DNA from: Betaproteobacteria bacterium HGW-Betaproteobacteria-7
GTDB taxonomy: Bacteria; Pseudomonadota; Gammaproteobacteria; Burkholderiales; Rhodocyclaceae
Direction: 5' to 3'
NCBI GenBank assembly: GCA_002840765.1
Contig: PHCE01000014.1
Location: 62,001 to 126,000 of the forward strand
Length of the DNA stretch: 64,000 nt
In this document: positions 27,517 to 38,898 of the stretch, piece by piece
Layout of the letters: every line of letters begins with the position of its first letter
Position numbering within the stretch: position 1 is the stretch's first letter
Program-made: the position numbers and the translations under genes
Notes under the pieces: generated by a model
The model's database searches: none
Told to the model about the DNA's origin: nothing
Seen by the model: only the letters and a program-made list of their open reading frames with translations

Positions 27517-28758
27517 ATGAAAACACCATCCCTGAATCTGCAGATTTTTGCCGGCTGCGCCGTCGGCATAGCCGGCGGCCTCTGGCTGGCCGCTGAGGGT
27601 CCCACACCGGCGGCGCAGAACACGCTGTACGGCGCCAAACTGGTCGGCAACCTGTTTCTCGATCTGCTGCGCATGGTGCTGGTGCCTCTGGTCTTTTCAT
27701 CCATCGTCGTCGGCGTTGCCAACCTGCGCGCCCACGACCAGATGCACCGGGTGTGGACGACGACACTGGCCTTTTTCTTCGCCACCATGGGCCTGGCCAT
27801 CGTCATCGGCTTTGGCGCCGCCCATCTGTTCCGGCCGGGCGATGGGCTGCAACTGGCAATGTTCGCCGAGGCGACGCAGAACTTCCAGGCACGGCAGATG
27901 CCGCTGCCCGACTACATCGCCCAGTTCCTCCGCGGCCTGTTCCAGAATCCGTTCAAGGCGCTGGCGGGCGGCGAGATCCTGGCTATCGTCATCGTCGCGC
28001 TGTTTCTCGGCATCGCGCTGGTCGTCGGCGGCGAGCGCTACCGCAATATCCGCAACCTGATCGGCGAACTGCAGGAACTCTGCCTGCGCATCGTCGGCTG
28101 GATCATGTACCTGGCGCCCTTCGGTATCGCCGCCCTGCTGCTGCAACTGGTCGCCGGACAAAAGAGTGAGTTGCTGCTCAGCCTCGGTCATTTCATCGCC
28201 GTCGTCACCGGCACCACGCTGTTCCACGGCCTGATCGTGCTGCCGGCGATCCTCTGGCTGGTCACCCGGATGTCGCCGCGGCGCTTCTTCAAGGGCAGCC
28301 GCGAGGCGCTGGTCACTGCCTTCGCAACCAGTTCGAGCGCCGCCACACTGCCGATCACGCTACGCTGCGCCGAGCAGCACCTGCATGTAAAGAAGGATGT
28401 CGCCAGTTTTGTCGTGCCGCTCGGGGCGACCATGAACATGGACGGCACGGCGCTCTACGAAGCGGCAGCAGCGCTGTTCGTCGCCCGCCTGGCCGGTATC
28501 GAACTCGATATTGCCAGCCAGATGATCATTTTCTTCGTCGCCATGCTCGGCGCCATCGGCGCCCCCGGTATTCCCAGCACCGGCATGCTGTCGATGGTGC
28601 TGGTGCTCGAATCGGTCGGCCTTCCGACCGAGGCCATCGCCATCCTGTTGCCGATCGACCGCATCCTTGACACCGTACGCACGGCGGTCAATGTCGAAGG
28701 CGATCTGGTCGGTGCCGTGGTCGTGCAGAAACTGGCCGGCGGTGACCCGGCAGGCTGA
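27517..28758 (+). CDS. Dicarboxylate/amino acid:cation symporter (DctA/GltP family)
   Basis: 413-aa inner-membrane transporter of the SDF family, importing C4-dicarboxylates or glutamate with Na+ or H+. Multiple helices from residue 8. Diagnostic substrate-site motifs: TAFATSSSAATLPITLRCAE (Ser-rich hairpin loop, around 270), VVPLGATMNMDGTALYEAAA (NMDGT, around 305) and GAPGIPSTGMLSMVLVLESV (second hairpin, around 350). C-terminal ILPIDRILDTVRTAVNVEGD is typical. Substrate not determinable from sequence alone. Confidence 0.92.
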   Translation: MKTPSLNLQIFAGCAVGIAGGLWLAAEGPTPAAQNTLYGAKLVGNLFLDLLRMVLVPLVFSSIVVGVANLRAHDQMHRVWTTTLAFFFATMGLAIVIGFGAAHLFRPGDGLQLAMFAEATQNFQARQMPLPDYIAQFLRGLFQNPFKALAGGEILAIVIVALFLGIALVVGGERYRNIRNLIGELQELCLRIVGWIMYLAPFGIAALLLQLVAGQKSELLLSLGHFIAVVTGTTLFHGLIVLPAILWLVTRMSPRRFFKGSREALVTAFATSSSAATLPITLRCAEQHLHVKKDVASFVVPLGATMNMDGTALYEAAAALFVARLAGIELDIASQMIIFFVAMLGAIGAPGIPSTGMLSMVLVLESVGLPTEAIAILLPIDRILDTVRTAVNVEGDLVGAVVVQKLAGGDPAG

Positions 28759-28761
28759 CGC

Positions 28762-29196
28762 CTACTTGTCGGGAACCTCGATACCCTGGCGGCGCAGCCA
28801 GTTGCGGTCGAGTTCCCAGCGGATGCCCTTGATCCCGGGCTGGGCCAGGACGAGATCCTTGGCCTCATCCTGCACCTGGCCGAGCAGGCGCTCGACGGCG
28901 ATGAACTCGGGATTATTGTGGTCTTTGACGTTGATCTTCGGATATAGAACGCCGAGCATGCGGAAAGCCGGCGAGTCGAAATTGCGCGGCGTCGCCATCA
29001 CCGCCGTCTCGCCTTCAACGCGCAGCACATGGAATTTGTAGGGATAGTTGCGCAGGCGCTCGCTGGCCTGCGTGGCGATGATGTCGTTGAGCTCGCGGGT
29101 ACGCCCATCCGGGCGGCGGATGGCCCAGTCGAGGGCGACCAGCAGGGCGATGACCAGCAAGGCCCACTGCCAGAACTTGATTTGCCGAAAATTCAT
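28762..29196 (-). CDS. Hypothetical membrane-anchored protein
   Basis: 144 aa from ATG at 29196 (GGAGA upstream). N-terminal helix [17 protein letters not shown], then a soluble domain with [20 protein letters not shown] and [20 protein letters not shown]. No Cys, no recognised catalytic motif, family not recognised. Its stop is 3 bp from the convergent symporter stop. The track ORF to 29742 is an over-extension into the reverse of the carbonic anhydrase gene. Confidence 0.8.
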   Translation of the reverse strand: MNFRQIKFWQWALLVIALLVALDWAIRRPDGRTRELNDIIATQASERLRNYPYKFHVLRVEGETAVMATPRNFDSPAFRMLGVLYPKINVKDHNNPEFIAVERLLGQVQDEAKDLVLAQPGIKGIRWELDRNWLRRQGIEVPDK

Positions 29197-29313
29197 GGTC
29201 TCTCCATCGTTGAAACTTGGTTCTGCCCCGCCAGCAGCCCGCGCAGCGTAACATTGTCGGCCCGGCCGCGGGCAGGCGATCATGCGCCCGCGCCCCAAGA
29301 CCACGGAGACCAC

Positions 29314-29835
29314 ATGCCCCTGTTCAAACTCGGCGACAAGCAGCCGCAACTCGGCGCCAACACCTGGGTTGCCCCCAACGCCACGGTAATCGGCGACATC
29401 CGCCTGGGCGCCAACGCCTCGATCTGGTGGAACGCCACCCTGCGCGGCGACAACGACCCGATCCATATCGGCGACAACACCAACATCCAGGACGGCTCGG
29501 TACTGCATACCGACGAAGGCGTGCCCATGCATATCGGCGCCAACGTCACCGTCGGCCACCTGGTCATGCTGCACGGCTGCACCGTCGGCGACGGCAGCCT
29601 GATCGGCATCGGCTCGGTGATTCTCAACCGGGCGGTGATCGGCAAGGGCTGCATCGTCGGCGCCAACACCCTGATCCCGGAAGGCAAGGTATTTCCCGAC
29701 CACTCGCTGATCATCGGTTCCCCGGGCAAGGTGGTACGTCAACTCTCCGCCGAGGAAGTAGCCAAATTACAGGCCTCGGCTGCCCACTACGTGGCCAATG
29801 CCGCCCGCTACCGCGATACGCTGATGCCGCTGTAA
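29314..29835 (+). CDS. Gamma-class carbonic anhydrase family protein
   Basis: 173 aa from ATG at 29314 (ACGGAGA upstream). Left-handed beta-helix of hexapeptide repeats (for example [37 protein letters not shown]). Metal-ligand His residues lie in LHTDEG (around 66), VGHLVMLHG (around 82 and 87). Trimeric Zn/Fe enzyme hydrating CO2, or a non-catalytic relative such as YrdA/PaaY; the catalytic Glu of Cam is not evident, so the activity is uncertain. [10 protein letters not shown] is characteristic of the YrdA subgroup. Confidence 0.9.
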   Translation: MPLFKLGDKQPQLGANTWVAPNATVIGDIRLGANASIWWNATLRGDNDPIHIGDNTNIQDGSVLHTDEGVPMHIGANVTVGHLVMLHGCTVGDGSLIGIGSVILNRAVIGKGCIVGANTLIPEGKVFPDHSLIIGSPGKVVRQLSAEEVAKLQASAAHYVANAARYRDTLMPL

Positions 29836-29843
29836 ACGACAAC

Positions 29844-29861
29844 GCGGGGCCGCAGCCCCGC
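29844..29861. terminator. GC hairpin between convergent genes
   Basis: GCGGGGC-CGCA-GCCCCGC: 7-bp perfect stem, tetraloop, 8 bp after the carbonic anhydrase stop and 23 bp from the fliW stop. No strong T-run (GCTTCATTCC follows), so termination may be weak or factor-assisted. Confidence 0.6.
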
Positions 29862-29884
29862 GCTTCATTCCACTTCCGGAAAGC

Positions 29885-30322
29885 TCAGACGGCGCTGACC
29901 AGGTTTGACAGCGTCACGTTCGGGCGGCAGGTTTCCATGACCTTCTGCAGACCAAGCTTCGCCTGCAGATTGATCAACAGGGGCGCCCGCAGGTTCGGTG
30001 CGATGGAGACCTTGCCCTCGCCTTCCTTCCTGAACAACACCTGCATCACGGCCACATCTTCGGCGGCCGGCGACTGCAGCGAGGCGCTCTCCTCATCGGT
30101 CAGCGCCAGTTCGTAATTGAATCCGAGCGTCGTCGGATCCACGATCTGGAAAGCCAGCGCCGGATCGTCAAGCGACTGCAGCGTGAAGCTGGTGCCTGGC
30201 TCCCCTTCCTGGACCAGCGTATAGCGCTTGCAACTCTCGAAGCCGACCAGACCATTCGGGAAGGTGATAATTTTTTCCGGATCGATATCGACCGATCCGA
30301 ACAGATAGGTTTCCACTTTCAT
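29885..30322 (-). CDS. fliW: Flagellar assembly factor FliW
   Basis: 145 aa from ATG at 30322 (GGAG 6 bp upstream). Cytoplasmic protein that binds flagellin and the post-transcriptional regulator CsrA, coupling flagellin level to its translation. Family motifs: [38 protein letters not shown] and a late [16 protein letters not shown]. Length fits (about 150 aa). No csrA or flagellar genes are adjacent. Confidence 0.93.
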   Translation of the reverse strand: MKVETYLFGSVDIDPEKIITFPNGLVGFESCKRYTLVQEGEPGTSFTLQSLDDPALAFQIVDPTTLGFNYELALTDEESASLQSPAAEDVAVMQVLFRKEGEGKVSIAPNLRAPLLINLQAKLGLQKVMETCRPNVTLSNLVSAV

Positions 30323-30439
30323 GCTTCTCCTCCGTTTTTTAGCAACTTGACGGACCATCCTACACCATCGTCCGGGCGGTTGTAATTTGCGCCAGGATTA
30401 CGCATCATTCACCCCCCTTTTTGCTGCACTGCCGCACCC

Positions 30440-32806
30440 ATGCTCGCACCCATCGAACACCGCATCGCCGTCGAACTCAACGTCCGTCCCGCCCAGGTCA
30501 GGGCTGCTGTCCAGCTCCTCGACGAAGGCGCCACCGTGCCCTTCATCGCCCGCTACCGCAAGGAAGTCACCGGCGAACTCGACGACACGCAACTGCGCAA
30601 CCTGGAAGAACGCCTCGGCTACCTGCGCGAACTCGAAGACCGTCGCGGCGCCGTGTTGGCCAGCATCGAGGAACAAGGCAAGCTGACCCCGGAACTGCGG
30701 GCGGTGATTGAGGACGCCGAAACGAAACAGCGCCTCGAAGACCTCTATCTCCCCTACAAGCAGAAACGCCGCACCAAGGCGCAGATTGCCCGCGAAGCCG
30801 GCATCGAACCGCTGGCGCTGGCGCTGCTGGACAACCCTGACCTGACGCCGGAAGACGAAGCGGAAAAGTACCTCAACGCTGACGCCGGTTTTGCCGACAG
30901 CAAGGCCGTGCTCGACGGCGCCCGCCAGATCCTGATGGAGAAGTTCGCCGAAGACGCGCAACTGCTGCAGACGCTGCGCGACTACCTGAAGGAACATGGC
31001 CTGCTCAAATCGACCGTGATCGAAGGCAAGGAAAGCGAAGGCGCCAAATTCCGCGACTGGTTCGATTTCGCCGAATCCATCGTCGACATGCCATCGCACC
31101 GCGCGCTGGCCTTGCTGCGCGGGCGCAACGAAGGCTTCCTCAACGTCACGCTGGTGCTCGATTCGGAACTCAACGAAGACGCCGTCAAGAAACCGGAGAA
31201 ACCGGGGACAGACCACGGTTTCGGTGGAAACCGTGGTCTGTCCCCGGTTTCTCCCTGCGAACAACGCATCGCCGCCCGCTTCGGCATCAAGGCGCAGAAC
31301 CGCCCGGCCGACAAATGGCTGCAAGACACCGTGCGCTGGACCTGGAAGGTCAAGGTCTACACCCACCTCGAACTCGAACTGGTCAATGAGCTGCGCGAGC
31401 GCGCCGAGGAAGAGGCCATCCGCATCTTCGGCAAGAACCTCAAGGACCTGCTGCTCGCCGCCCCGGCCGGCCAGCACGTGACCATGGGCATAGACCCAGG
31501 CATCCGTACCGGCTGCAAGATCGCCGTCGTCGACGCCACCGGCAAGCTCCTGGACACCGCCACCATCTACCCGCACGAACCGCGCAACGACTGGGGCGGC
31601 TCGATTTCGACCATCGCCCGCCTGGCCTCGACGCACGGCGTGACGCTGGTCGCCATCGGCAACGGCACCGCCAGCCGCGAAACCGACAAGCTGGTGCAGG
31701 ACGTCATGAAGAAATACCCGGAAGCGCGGCTGCAGAAGATCGTCGTCTCGGAAGCCGGCGCCTCGGTGTACTCGGCTTCGGAACTGGCCGCCAAGGAATT
31801 CCCCGACCTCGATGTTTCCATTCGCGGCGCCGTCTCGATTGCCCGCCGACTGCAGGACCCGCTCGCAGAACTGGTCAAGATCGAGCCGAAATCCATCGGC
31901 GTCGGCCAGTACCAGCACGACGTGTCGCAAACCAAGCTGGCGCGCAATCTCGACGCCGTTGTCGAGGATTGCGTCAATGCCGTCGGCGTCGATGTGAACA
32001 CCGCCTCGGTGCCGCTGCTGACCCGCATCTCCGGCCTCAACGGCAACCTGGCCGCGAACATCGTCAGCTACCGCGACGCCCACGGCGCCTTCAAGTCGCG
32101 CGACGACCTGAAGAAGGTGCCGCGCCTCGGCGACAAGACCTACGAACAGGCCGCCGGCTTCCTGCGCGTGCCCAACGGCGACAACCCGCTCGACGCTTCC
32201 TCTGTGCACCCGGAAGCCTATCCGGTGGTGGAAAAGATCATCGTCGATCTGAAGAAATCGATGAAGGACATCCTCGGCAACAGCCAGGCGCTCAAGGGTT
32301 TGAATCCGGCCAAGTACACCGACGAACGCTTCGGCCTGCCGACCGTGCAGGACATCTTCAAGGAACTGGAAAAACCCGGCCGCGACCCGCGCCCCGAGTT
32401 CAAGACCGCCACCTTCGCCGACGGCATCGAGGAAGTGAAGGACCTGCGTCCGGGCATGATCCTCGAAGGCGTCGTCACCAACGTCGCCGCCTTCGGCGCC
32501 TTCGTCGACATCGGCGTGCATCAGGACGGCCTCGTTCACGTCTCGGCCTTGTCCAATACCTTCGTCAAGGACCCGCACACCATCGTCAAGGCCGGCCAGG
32601 TGGTCAAGGTCAAGGTGCTGGAAGTCGACCTCGCCCGCCAGCGCATCGCACTGACCATGCGCATGTCAGACGAGCCCGGCAAAGGCCGTGGCGCCGACGC
32701 TGGCAGCCAGCGCGGCGCACCGCTGTCGAGAAACCAGGCACGGCAAAATACCGCACCACCGGCCGGCAACGCCATGGCCAGCGCCTTCGCCAAACTGCGC
32801 AAGTAA
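30440..32806 (+). CDS. tex: Tex-type RNA-binding transcriptional accessory protein
   Basis: 788 aa. N-terminal helical region, YqgF/RuvX-like domain from about residue 345 ([20 protein letters not shown]), paired helix-hairpin-helix ([20 protein letters not shown], around 525), and a C-terminal S1 RNA-binding domain ([20 protein letters not shown] to [13 protein letters not shown], around 672-745). Tex is a conserved nucleic-acid-binding protein affecting transcription. Around residues 250-272 it carries an extra [18 protein letters not shown], encoded by a perfect palindrome (31195-31254) absent from the family, just before [11 protein letters not shown]. The reading frame stays open. Confidence 0.94.
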   Translation: MLAPIEHRIAVELNVRPAQVRAAVQLLDEGATVPFIARYRKEVTGELDDTQLRNLEERLGYLRELEDRRGAVLASIEEQGKLTPELRAVIEDAETKQRLEDLYLPYKQKRRTKAQIAREAGIEPLALALLDNPDLTPEDEAEKYLNADAGFADSKAVLDGARQILMEKFAEDAQLLQTLRDYLKEHGLLKSTVIEGKESEGAKFRDWFDFAESIVDMPSHRALALLRGRNEGFLNVTLVLDSELNEDAVKKPEKPGTDHGFGGNRGLSPVSPCEQRIAARFGIKAQNRPADKWLQDTVRWTWKVKVYTHLELELVNELRERAEEEAIRIFGKNLKDLLLAAPAGQHVTMGIDPGIRTGCKIAVVDATGKLLDTATIYPHEPRNDWGGSISTIARLASTHGVTLVAIGNGTASRETDKLVQDVMKKYPEARLQKIVVSEAGASVYSASELAAKEFPDLDVSIRGAVSIARRLQDPLAELVKIEPKSIGVGQYQHDVSQTKLARNLDAVVEDCVNAVGVDVNTASVPLLTRISGLNGNLAANIVSYRDAHGAFKSRDDLKKVPRLGDKTYEQAAGFLRVPNGDNPLDASSVHPEAYPVVEKIIVDLKKSMKDILGNSQALKGLNPAKYTDERFGLPTVQDIFKELEKPGRDPRPEFKTATFADGIEEVKDLRPGMILEGVVTNVAAFGAFVDIGVHQDGLVHVSALSNTFVKDPHTIVKAGQVVKVKVLEVDLARQRIALTMRMSDEPGKGRGADAGSQRGAPLSRNQARQNTAPPAGNAMASAFAKLRK
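31195..31254. repeat. REP-like perfect palindrome inserted in frame in tex
   Basis: Two 28-bp arms, GGAGAAACCGGGGACAGACC then ACGGTTTC, and its exact reverse complement, separated by GGTG. Total 60 bp, a multiple of three. GGGGACAGACCACG-type cores are reminiscent of REP/BIME elements mobilised by RAYT (IS200-like) transposases. No transposase is in the window. Confidence 0.88.
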
Positions 32807-32822
32807 GCCCGCGCCAGTCGCC

Positions 32823-32847
32823 GCCGGCGTCTTCCCCAGACGCCGGC
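32823..32847. terminator. Strong hairpin after tex
   Basis: GCCGGCGTCT-TCCCC-AGACGCCGGC: 10-bp perfect stem and 5-nt loop, 16 bp after the tex stop. It is followed by an A-run, not a T-run, on the plus strand, so it is not a classic intrinsic terminator for tex, but may block or stabilise the 3' end. Confidence 0.55.
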
Positions 32848-32931
32848 AGGGGCAAAAAAACAAATTCGCCCCCCCGTTTGGAAAGCTGTAGGATGTAGCG
32901 AATCTATTACTTTTGGCGTAAGTTCAACACC

Positions 32932-35196
<2,265 letters not shown>

Positions 35197-35343
35197 CAGC
35201 GAACCGGACGGCGAATGCGACGCGGGTATCGCCGAACCTTTTGGCATATCCGCTGTCTACTGCGTAGTCGCTGGGCAGTTTGCTCCGGATCGGCGTCACT
35301 GCCCGACACACCTGCAAGAACCCCCACACAAGGTCAAACAACT

Positions 35344-36000
35344 ATGAACAAGCTCATCATTTCGCTTTCCACCATCGCCATCGGCGTCGCCACCCTGTCC
35401 GGATGCGCCAATATGTCTGAAACCCAACGCACCACGGCCACTGGCGGCGCCATCGGCGCGTTGGCAGGCGCCGCCATCGGCGCGGCAACCGGAGGTGGCA
35501 AGGGGGCGGCCGCTGGTGCAGCGGTCGGCGGTGCGCTTGGTGCCGGCGGCGGCTATCTTTGGTCGCAGCGCATGCAGGAGCAGAAGGCGACGATGGAGCA
35601 AGCGACAGCAGGCACCGGCGTCGGCGTCAGCCAGACGGCGGATAACCGGCTCAAGCTCGACATTCCCAGCGACGTCGGCTTCGATACCGGACGCTACGAC
35701 ATCAAGCCCAACCTGAGCCCGATCCTCGAGCGTTTTGCGACGACGCTGAACCAGAACCCGGTAACGACGGTGAATATCATCGGCCACACTGACAGTTCCG
35801 GCTCGGATGCGATCAATCAACCGCTGTCGGTCAATCGCGCCAGTGCCACCCGCGACTATCTGGTGGCGCGCGGCGTAGCGGCCAACCGGATCGGCATCGA
35901 CGGCCGCGGCGCGCGTGAGCCGGTGGGCGACAACAGCACCGCCGCCGGGCGGGCGATGAATCGGCGCATCGAGATCTACGTCGCCGAAGCGCCCCGCTAA
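35344..36000 (+). CDS. OmpA-family peptidoglycan-binding lipoprotein (YiaD-like)
   Basis: 218 aa from ATG at 35344; the track start is upstream. Lipoprotein signal MNKLIISLSTIAIGVATLSGCA (lipobox LSGC, Cys21). A Gly/Ala-rich glycine-zipper region follows (GGAIGALAGAAIGAATGGGK, GGALGAGGGYLWS), probably membrane-interacting. The C-terminal OmpA domain (residues 110-215) carries FDTGRYDIKPNLSPILERFA, VNIIGHTDSSGSDAIN and GRAMNRRIEIYV, the peptidoglycan-binding signature. It anchors the outer membrane to the wall. Confidence 0.93.
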   Translation: MNKLIISLSTIAIGVATLSGCANMSETQRTTATGGAIGALAGAAIGAATGGGKGAAAGAAVGGALGAGGGYLWSQRMQEQKATMEQATAGTGVGVSQTADNRLKLDIPSDVGFDTGRYDIKPNLSPILERFATTLNQNPVTTVNIIGHTDSSGSDAINQPLSVNRASATRDYLVARGVAANRIGIDGRGAREPVGDNSTAAGRAMNRRIEIYVAEAPR

Positions 36001-36009
36001 GCCTTAGCG

Positions 36010-36026
36010 GGGCCGCTCAGCGGCCC
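36010..36026. terminator. Hairpin after the OmpA gene, overlapping neighbour stop
   Basis: GGGCCGC-TCA-GCGGCCC: 7-bp perfect stem, triloop that contains the stop codon of the convergent gene (36017-36019). Followed by TTGCG only, so termination strength is uncertain. Confidence 0.45.
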
Positions 36027-36247
36027 TTGCGCGCCGGTTTGTACTGTTTGAAGACGGCGCGCGCATCAAGTTCGGCGCGCGCCTGAGTGCAGATGGATGG
36101 ATCGTCGTCGTGGCCGCTGAAGTAATCAGCGGCCTGGGCGCACATGACGATGGCGATGGCCGCCTCGTCGCTCAGCGTGTAGATCTCGGTCAGCAGCGTG
36201 GCCACTTCGTCGAGGTGCTGCTCGTAGGTCATCGTTTTCTGGTTCAT
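36017..36247 (-). CDS. Small hypothetical protein
   Basis: 76 aa from ATG at 36247. Acidic N-terminal helix (YEQHLDEVATLLTEIYTLSD), then EAAIAIVMCAQAADYFSGHD and a basic tail (FKQYKPARKGR). No domain recognised and no signal peptide. It is convergent with the OmpA gene; its 5' region faces the ceramidase-like gene at 36351. ORF extension to 36382 would overlap that gene's start and is unlikely. Confidence 0.7.
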   Translation of the reverse strand: MNQKTMTYEQHLDEVATLLTEIYTLSDEAAIAIVMCAQAADYFSGHDDDPSICTQARAELDARAVFKQYKPARKGR

Positions 36248-36350
36248 GGCGTTCAAGTTGTGCCGGCAGGATCGCCGGGCGGATTTTAGCAAGCCGCGGC
36301 CGGGTATCATGCAGGCCAACCGGGCATTCGCCGAGGACCGCCAGCGCACT

Positions 36351-37022
36351 ATGAGCACAACAGCCGATTCCGCCATCGACATTTACTGCGAACGCACCTC
36401 TGCCGCCTTCTGGGCGGAGCCGGTCAATGCCCTGAGCAATCTGTCGTTCGTCGTCGCCGCCCTGTTGTTGCTCGTGCTGTTGCGGCGCAGGCAAATGCGG
36501 GCCGGTTGGCCGGCCGTCTTCCTGATCGTCAATCTGGCCATTATCGGCCTCGGCAGCTTCCTCTTTCACACTTTCGCCGACCGGGCGACGATGCTCGCCG
36601 ATCTACTGCCGATTTTCATCTACCAGCTGGCCTTCCTCGCCTTTTACGGGCGCTTCGTCGCCGGCTGGCGGCTACCGACGGTCGCCGCCTTGCTGCTCGG
36701 CTTCCTGCTGGTTAACGCCGCCTTCGCCCAGTTGCCGGCGCACTGGCTGAACGGCTCATTGCTCTACGGCGGCGCCCTGCTCTTCATTGGCGCCCTCGCC
36801 GCCCTGCACCAACGCAGCGGGCGGCGAGAACCCGGCATCCTGTGGCTGGCCTTTGCCTTCTTCGTTGTCGCCCTCGCCTGCCGGTCGCTGGATGACTGGA
36901 TTTGCCCGAGCTGGCCGCTCGGCACGCATTTCCTCTGGCATCTGCTGAACGGCGTCGTCCTCTACCTGACGACACGCGCCTACCTGCTCAATCAGCCCCC
37001 GTCTCCCCCCGGTCGTCCGTAG
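36351..37022 (+). CDS. Ceramidase-like seven-helix membrane protein
   Basis: 223 aa from ATG at 36351; an earlier ATG at 36309 is possible. The N-terminus DIYCERTSAAFWAEPVNALS then LSFV resembles the alkaline ceramidase superfamily entry motif, with NLAIIGLGSFLFHTFAD supplying the Ser-x3-His site, ADLLPIFIYQLAFL, and the C-terminal Asp/His pair in SLDDWICPSWPLGTHFLWHL. Seven predicted helices. The CREST superfamily enzymes are Zn hydrolases; substrate in bacteria is unknown. RBS is poor. Confidence 0.78.
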   Translation: MSTTADSAIDIYCERTSAAFWAEPVNALSNLSFVVAALLLLVLLRRRQMRAGWPAVFLIVNLAIIGLGSFLFHTFADRATMLADLLPIFIYQLAFLAFYGRFVAGWRLPTVAALLLGFLLVNAAFAQLPAHWLNGSLLYGGALLFIGALAALHQRSGRREPGILWLAFAFFVVALACRSLDDWICPSWPLGTHFLWHLLNGVVLYLTTRAYLLNQPPSPPGRP

Positions 37023-37113
37023 AAGGCCGCCGCTGCACCGGTGAGACGAGAAATACGCACAGCAATCGCGTATCCTGTGAGCCATTCGAAGGCCTCTTCA
37101 ACGCGAGTCGAAT

Positions 37114-37971
37114 ATGCAGGCACATCAATGGCAGTGGGGTATCAATCAGTGGGTCGAATTCCTTCGCGACAAGGACACCCCGGTGCTGCCCCGAACCCGC
37201 GCCATCATCGCTGCTCTTGAGGCCGGCGGTGATGAGCAGCAGGAATGCCTGTCGGCGCGCGATCTGGTCAATATCGTCTATGCCGATCCCTACCTGGCGC
37301 TGAAACTGCTGCGTCGCGCCGAGCAGCGCCGTTCGCGCCAGCTCGGCCACGACACGACGACGCCGCTGGCCGCCGTGTTGCAGACCGGGTACGACGAACT
37401 GAAGTCCATCGTCAGCAGCAGCCCTGAACTGGCAGAGGTACCGGACGGGTGCCATACCTGCGAATTCCGCTCCGTGCTCGCCTGCTCGATCGCCCGCGCC
37501 TGGGCCAACCGGCGGGCCGACGTGTCGCCAGACGAGGTGTCAATGGCGGCCCTGCTGGTCGAGACCGGCGAATTGCTGCTCTGGCATTTCGCGCCGGAAT
37601 TGACCGACACGGAAACGCGCACACGCGACTGGAATGAGCGCTTCTGGGCGTTGATGAAACGCGAGTCGGCGATCGAGTTCACCTTCCGCCAGCTGACCAC
37701 GGCACTGGCCCTGGCCTGGGAACTGCCCTCGCTGGTCGTCTTGCTGATCAAGGGCACCGACACGCCGCGCGCCAATATCGCCCGCCTGGCCGCCGACGCC
37801 GCCAAGCTGATCACCACCGATCTCTCGGTGCCGGGCATGCTGACCATCCTGCGCGATGCGCACAAAGCCGTGCCGGCGGCGACCCTGGCCGAACTGACCG
37901 AGCCACTGCCGCTACCCGATGACATTCGCGCCGACCTGCTCGCCGCCATCGCCGCCGAAACGCCGGCCTAG
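37114..37971 (+). CDS. HDOD-domain protein
   Basis: 285 aa, cytoplasmic. N-terminal segment VLPRTRAIIAALEAGGDEQQ resembles the HDOD start; the core reads LVNIVYADPYLALKLLRRAE, SVLACSIARAWANRRADVSP and MAALLVETGELLLWHFAPEL, matching HDOD layout with the HD residues replaced (VETG instead of LHDIG), so phosphodiesterase activity is unlikely. HDOD proteins act in signalling and c-di-GMP networks. Stop lies 68 bp before nosF, which starts from its own promoter-like region. Confidence 0.85.
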   Translation: MQAHQWQWGINQWVEFLRDKDTPVLPRTRAIIAALEAGGDEQQECLSARDLVNIVYADPYLALKLLRRAEQRRSRQLGHDTTTPLAAVLQTGYDELKSIVSSSPELAEVPDGCHTCEFRSVLACSIARAWANRRADVSPDEVSMAALLVETGELLLWHFAPELTDTETRTRDWNERFWALMKRESAIEFTFRQLTTALALAWELPSLVVLLIKGTDTPRANIARLAADAAKLITTDLSVPGMLTILRDAHKAVPAATLAELTEPLPLPDDIRADLLAAIAAETPA

Positions 37972-37990
37972 GCCGCCAGGCCGGGAATTT

Positions 37991-38032
37991 TTGATCCAGG
38001 TTCAAGGTCGCTCGGGGGCCGCTTCCTATAAT
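37991..38032 (+). promoter_or_regulatory. nosF promoter: odd FNR-like palindrome plus TATAAT
   Basis: TTGATCCAGGTTCAA (37991-38005) is a 15-bp near-palindrome resembling the FNR/DNR box TTGAT-N4-ATCAA but one base longer. Its centre is 41 bp upstream of the nosF ATG. A perfect TATAAT sits at 38027-38032, predicting a start at about the A of ATG (38039), that is, a leaderless transcript. A -41 centre is the class II FNR geometry. Regulator identity is inferred. Confidence 0.5.
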
Positions 38033-38038
38033 CGGCCC

Positions 38039-38896
38039 ATGATTCAGTTCTCCCAACTTGCCAAGACTTTCCGCCGCGTCCGGGTGCTCGATGGCATCGA
38101 TCTCGACATCGGCCTCGGCGAGCGCGTCGCCCTGATCGGTTCCAACGGCGCCGGCAAGACGACGCTGATCCGCTGCCTGCTCGGCGAATACACGCATGAC
38201 GGCACAGTCCTGATTGGCGGACTCGACCCGCGCTCCAACCGCACCGCCGTGCTCGGCAACATCGGCTTCGTGCCGCAACTGCCGCCGCCGCTGAAAATGC
38301 CGGTCGGCCAGCTGATCGATTTCTCGGCCTCGCTATGCGGCACCGATCCGGCGCGCATTCACGGCATTGCCCGGCGCCTCGGGCTGGATGTCGATGCCAT
38401 CCTGACCCGCCAGTTCGTCCGCCTCTCCGGCGGCATGAAGCAGAAGCTGCTGATCGCCATCGCCCTCGGTCGCGAGGCCAAGCTGCTGATCATGGACGAG
38501 CCGGCCGCCAACCTCGACCCGGAAGCGCGCAAGATTTTCTTCGACCTACTTGCCGAGCGCCTGGAAGACGCGACGATGATCATCTCCAGCCACCGCCTCG
38601 ACGAAGTCTCGGCGCTGGTCAATCGGGTGATTGAAATGGACATGGGCAAGATCGTCCTCGACGACAAGGTGGCCGACGACGTCGCGCTGACCGCCCGTCT
38701 GGCCTGCCGCATTTTTCTCAAGCGCTTCGAACCGGCCTTCGCCAAGGCCCTGGACGGCTGGAACTTCACCAGCCGCGACGCCGACCGGGTGTGGGAAGGG
38801 GAGATCGCCGGGCCGGACCGCCTGCGTTTCCTCGGCATCGTTTCGCGCTACACGGCGCTGGTCGGCGACCTGTCGCTGAGCGAGCGGGCGGCCTGA
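38039..38896 (+). CDS. nosF: NosF-type ABC transporter ATP-binding protein
   Basis: 285 aa from ATG at 38039. Walker A GSNGAGKTTLIRCL (around 36-49), Q-loop IGFVPQLPPPLKMPVGQL, signature LSGGMKQKLLIAIAL (around 135), Walker B LLIMDEPAANLDPEA, switch His in IISSHRLDEV. Matches NosF, the ATPase of the NosDFY complex that delivers copper or sulfur for nitrous oxide reductase maturation. No nosD or nosZ is present here. No RBS precedes the ATG (a TATAAT lies immediately upstream). Followed after 2 bp by nosL. Confidence 0.9.
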   Translation: MIQFSQLAKTFRRVRVLDGIDLDIGLGERVALIGSNGAGKTTLIRCLLGEYTHDGTVLIGGLDPRSNRTAVLGNIGFVPQLPPPLKMPVGQLIDFSASLCGTDPARIHGIARRLGLDVDAILTRQFVRLSGGMKQKLLIAIALGREAKLLIMDEPAANLDPEARKIFFDLLAERLEDATMIISSHRLDEVSALVNRVIEMDMGKIVLDDKVADDVALTARLACRIFLKRFEPAFAKALDGWNFTSRDADRVWEGEIAGPDRLRFLGIVSRYTALVGDLSLSERAA

Positions 38897-38898
38897 GC

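Noticed and set aside
30398-32578. 726-aa minus-strand ORF antisense to tex
   Set aside because: It is the reverse reading of the strongly conserved tex gene in GC-rich DNA, has a low-complexity Arg/Val/Gly composition and no motif.
37991-38005. Canonical FNR box
   Set aside because: TTGATCCAGGTTCAA has seven bases between TTGA and TCAA instead of six, so it is listed only as FNR-like.
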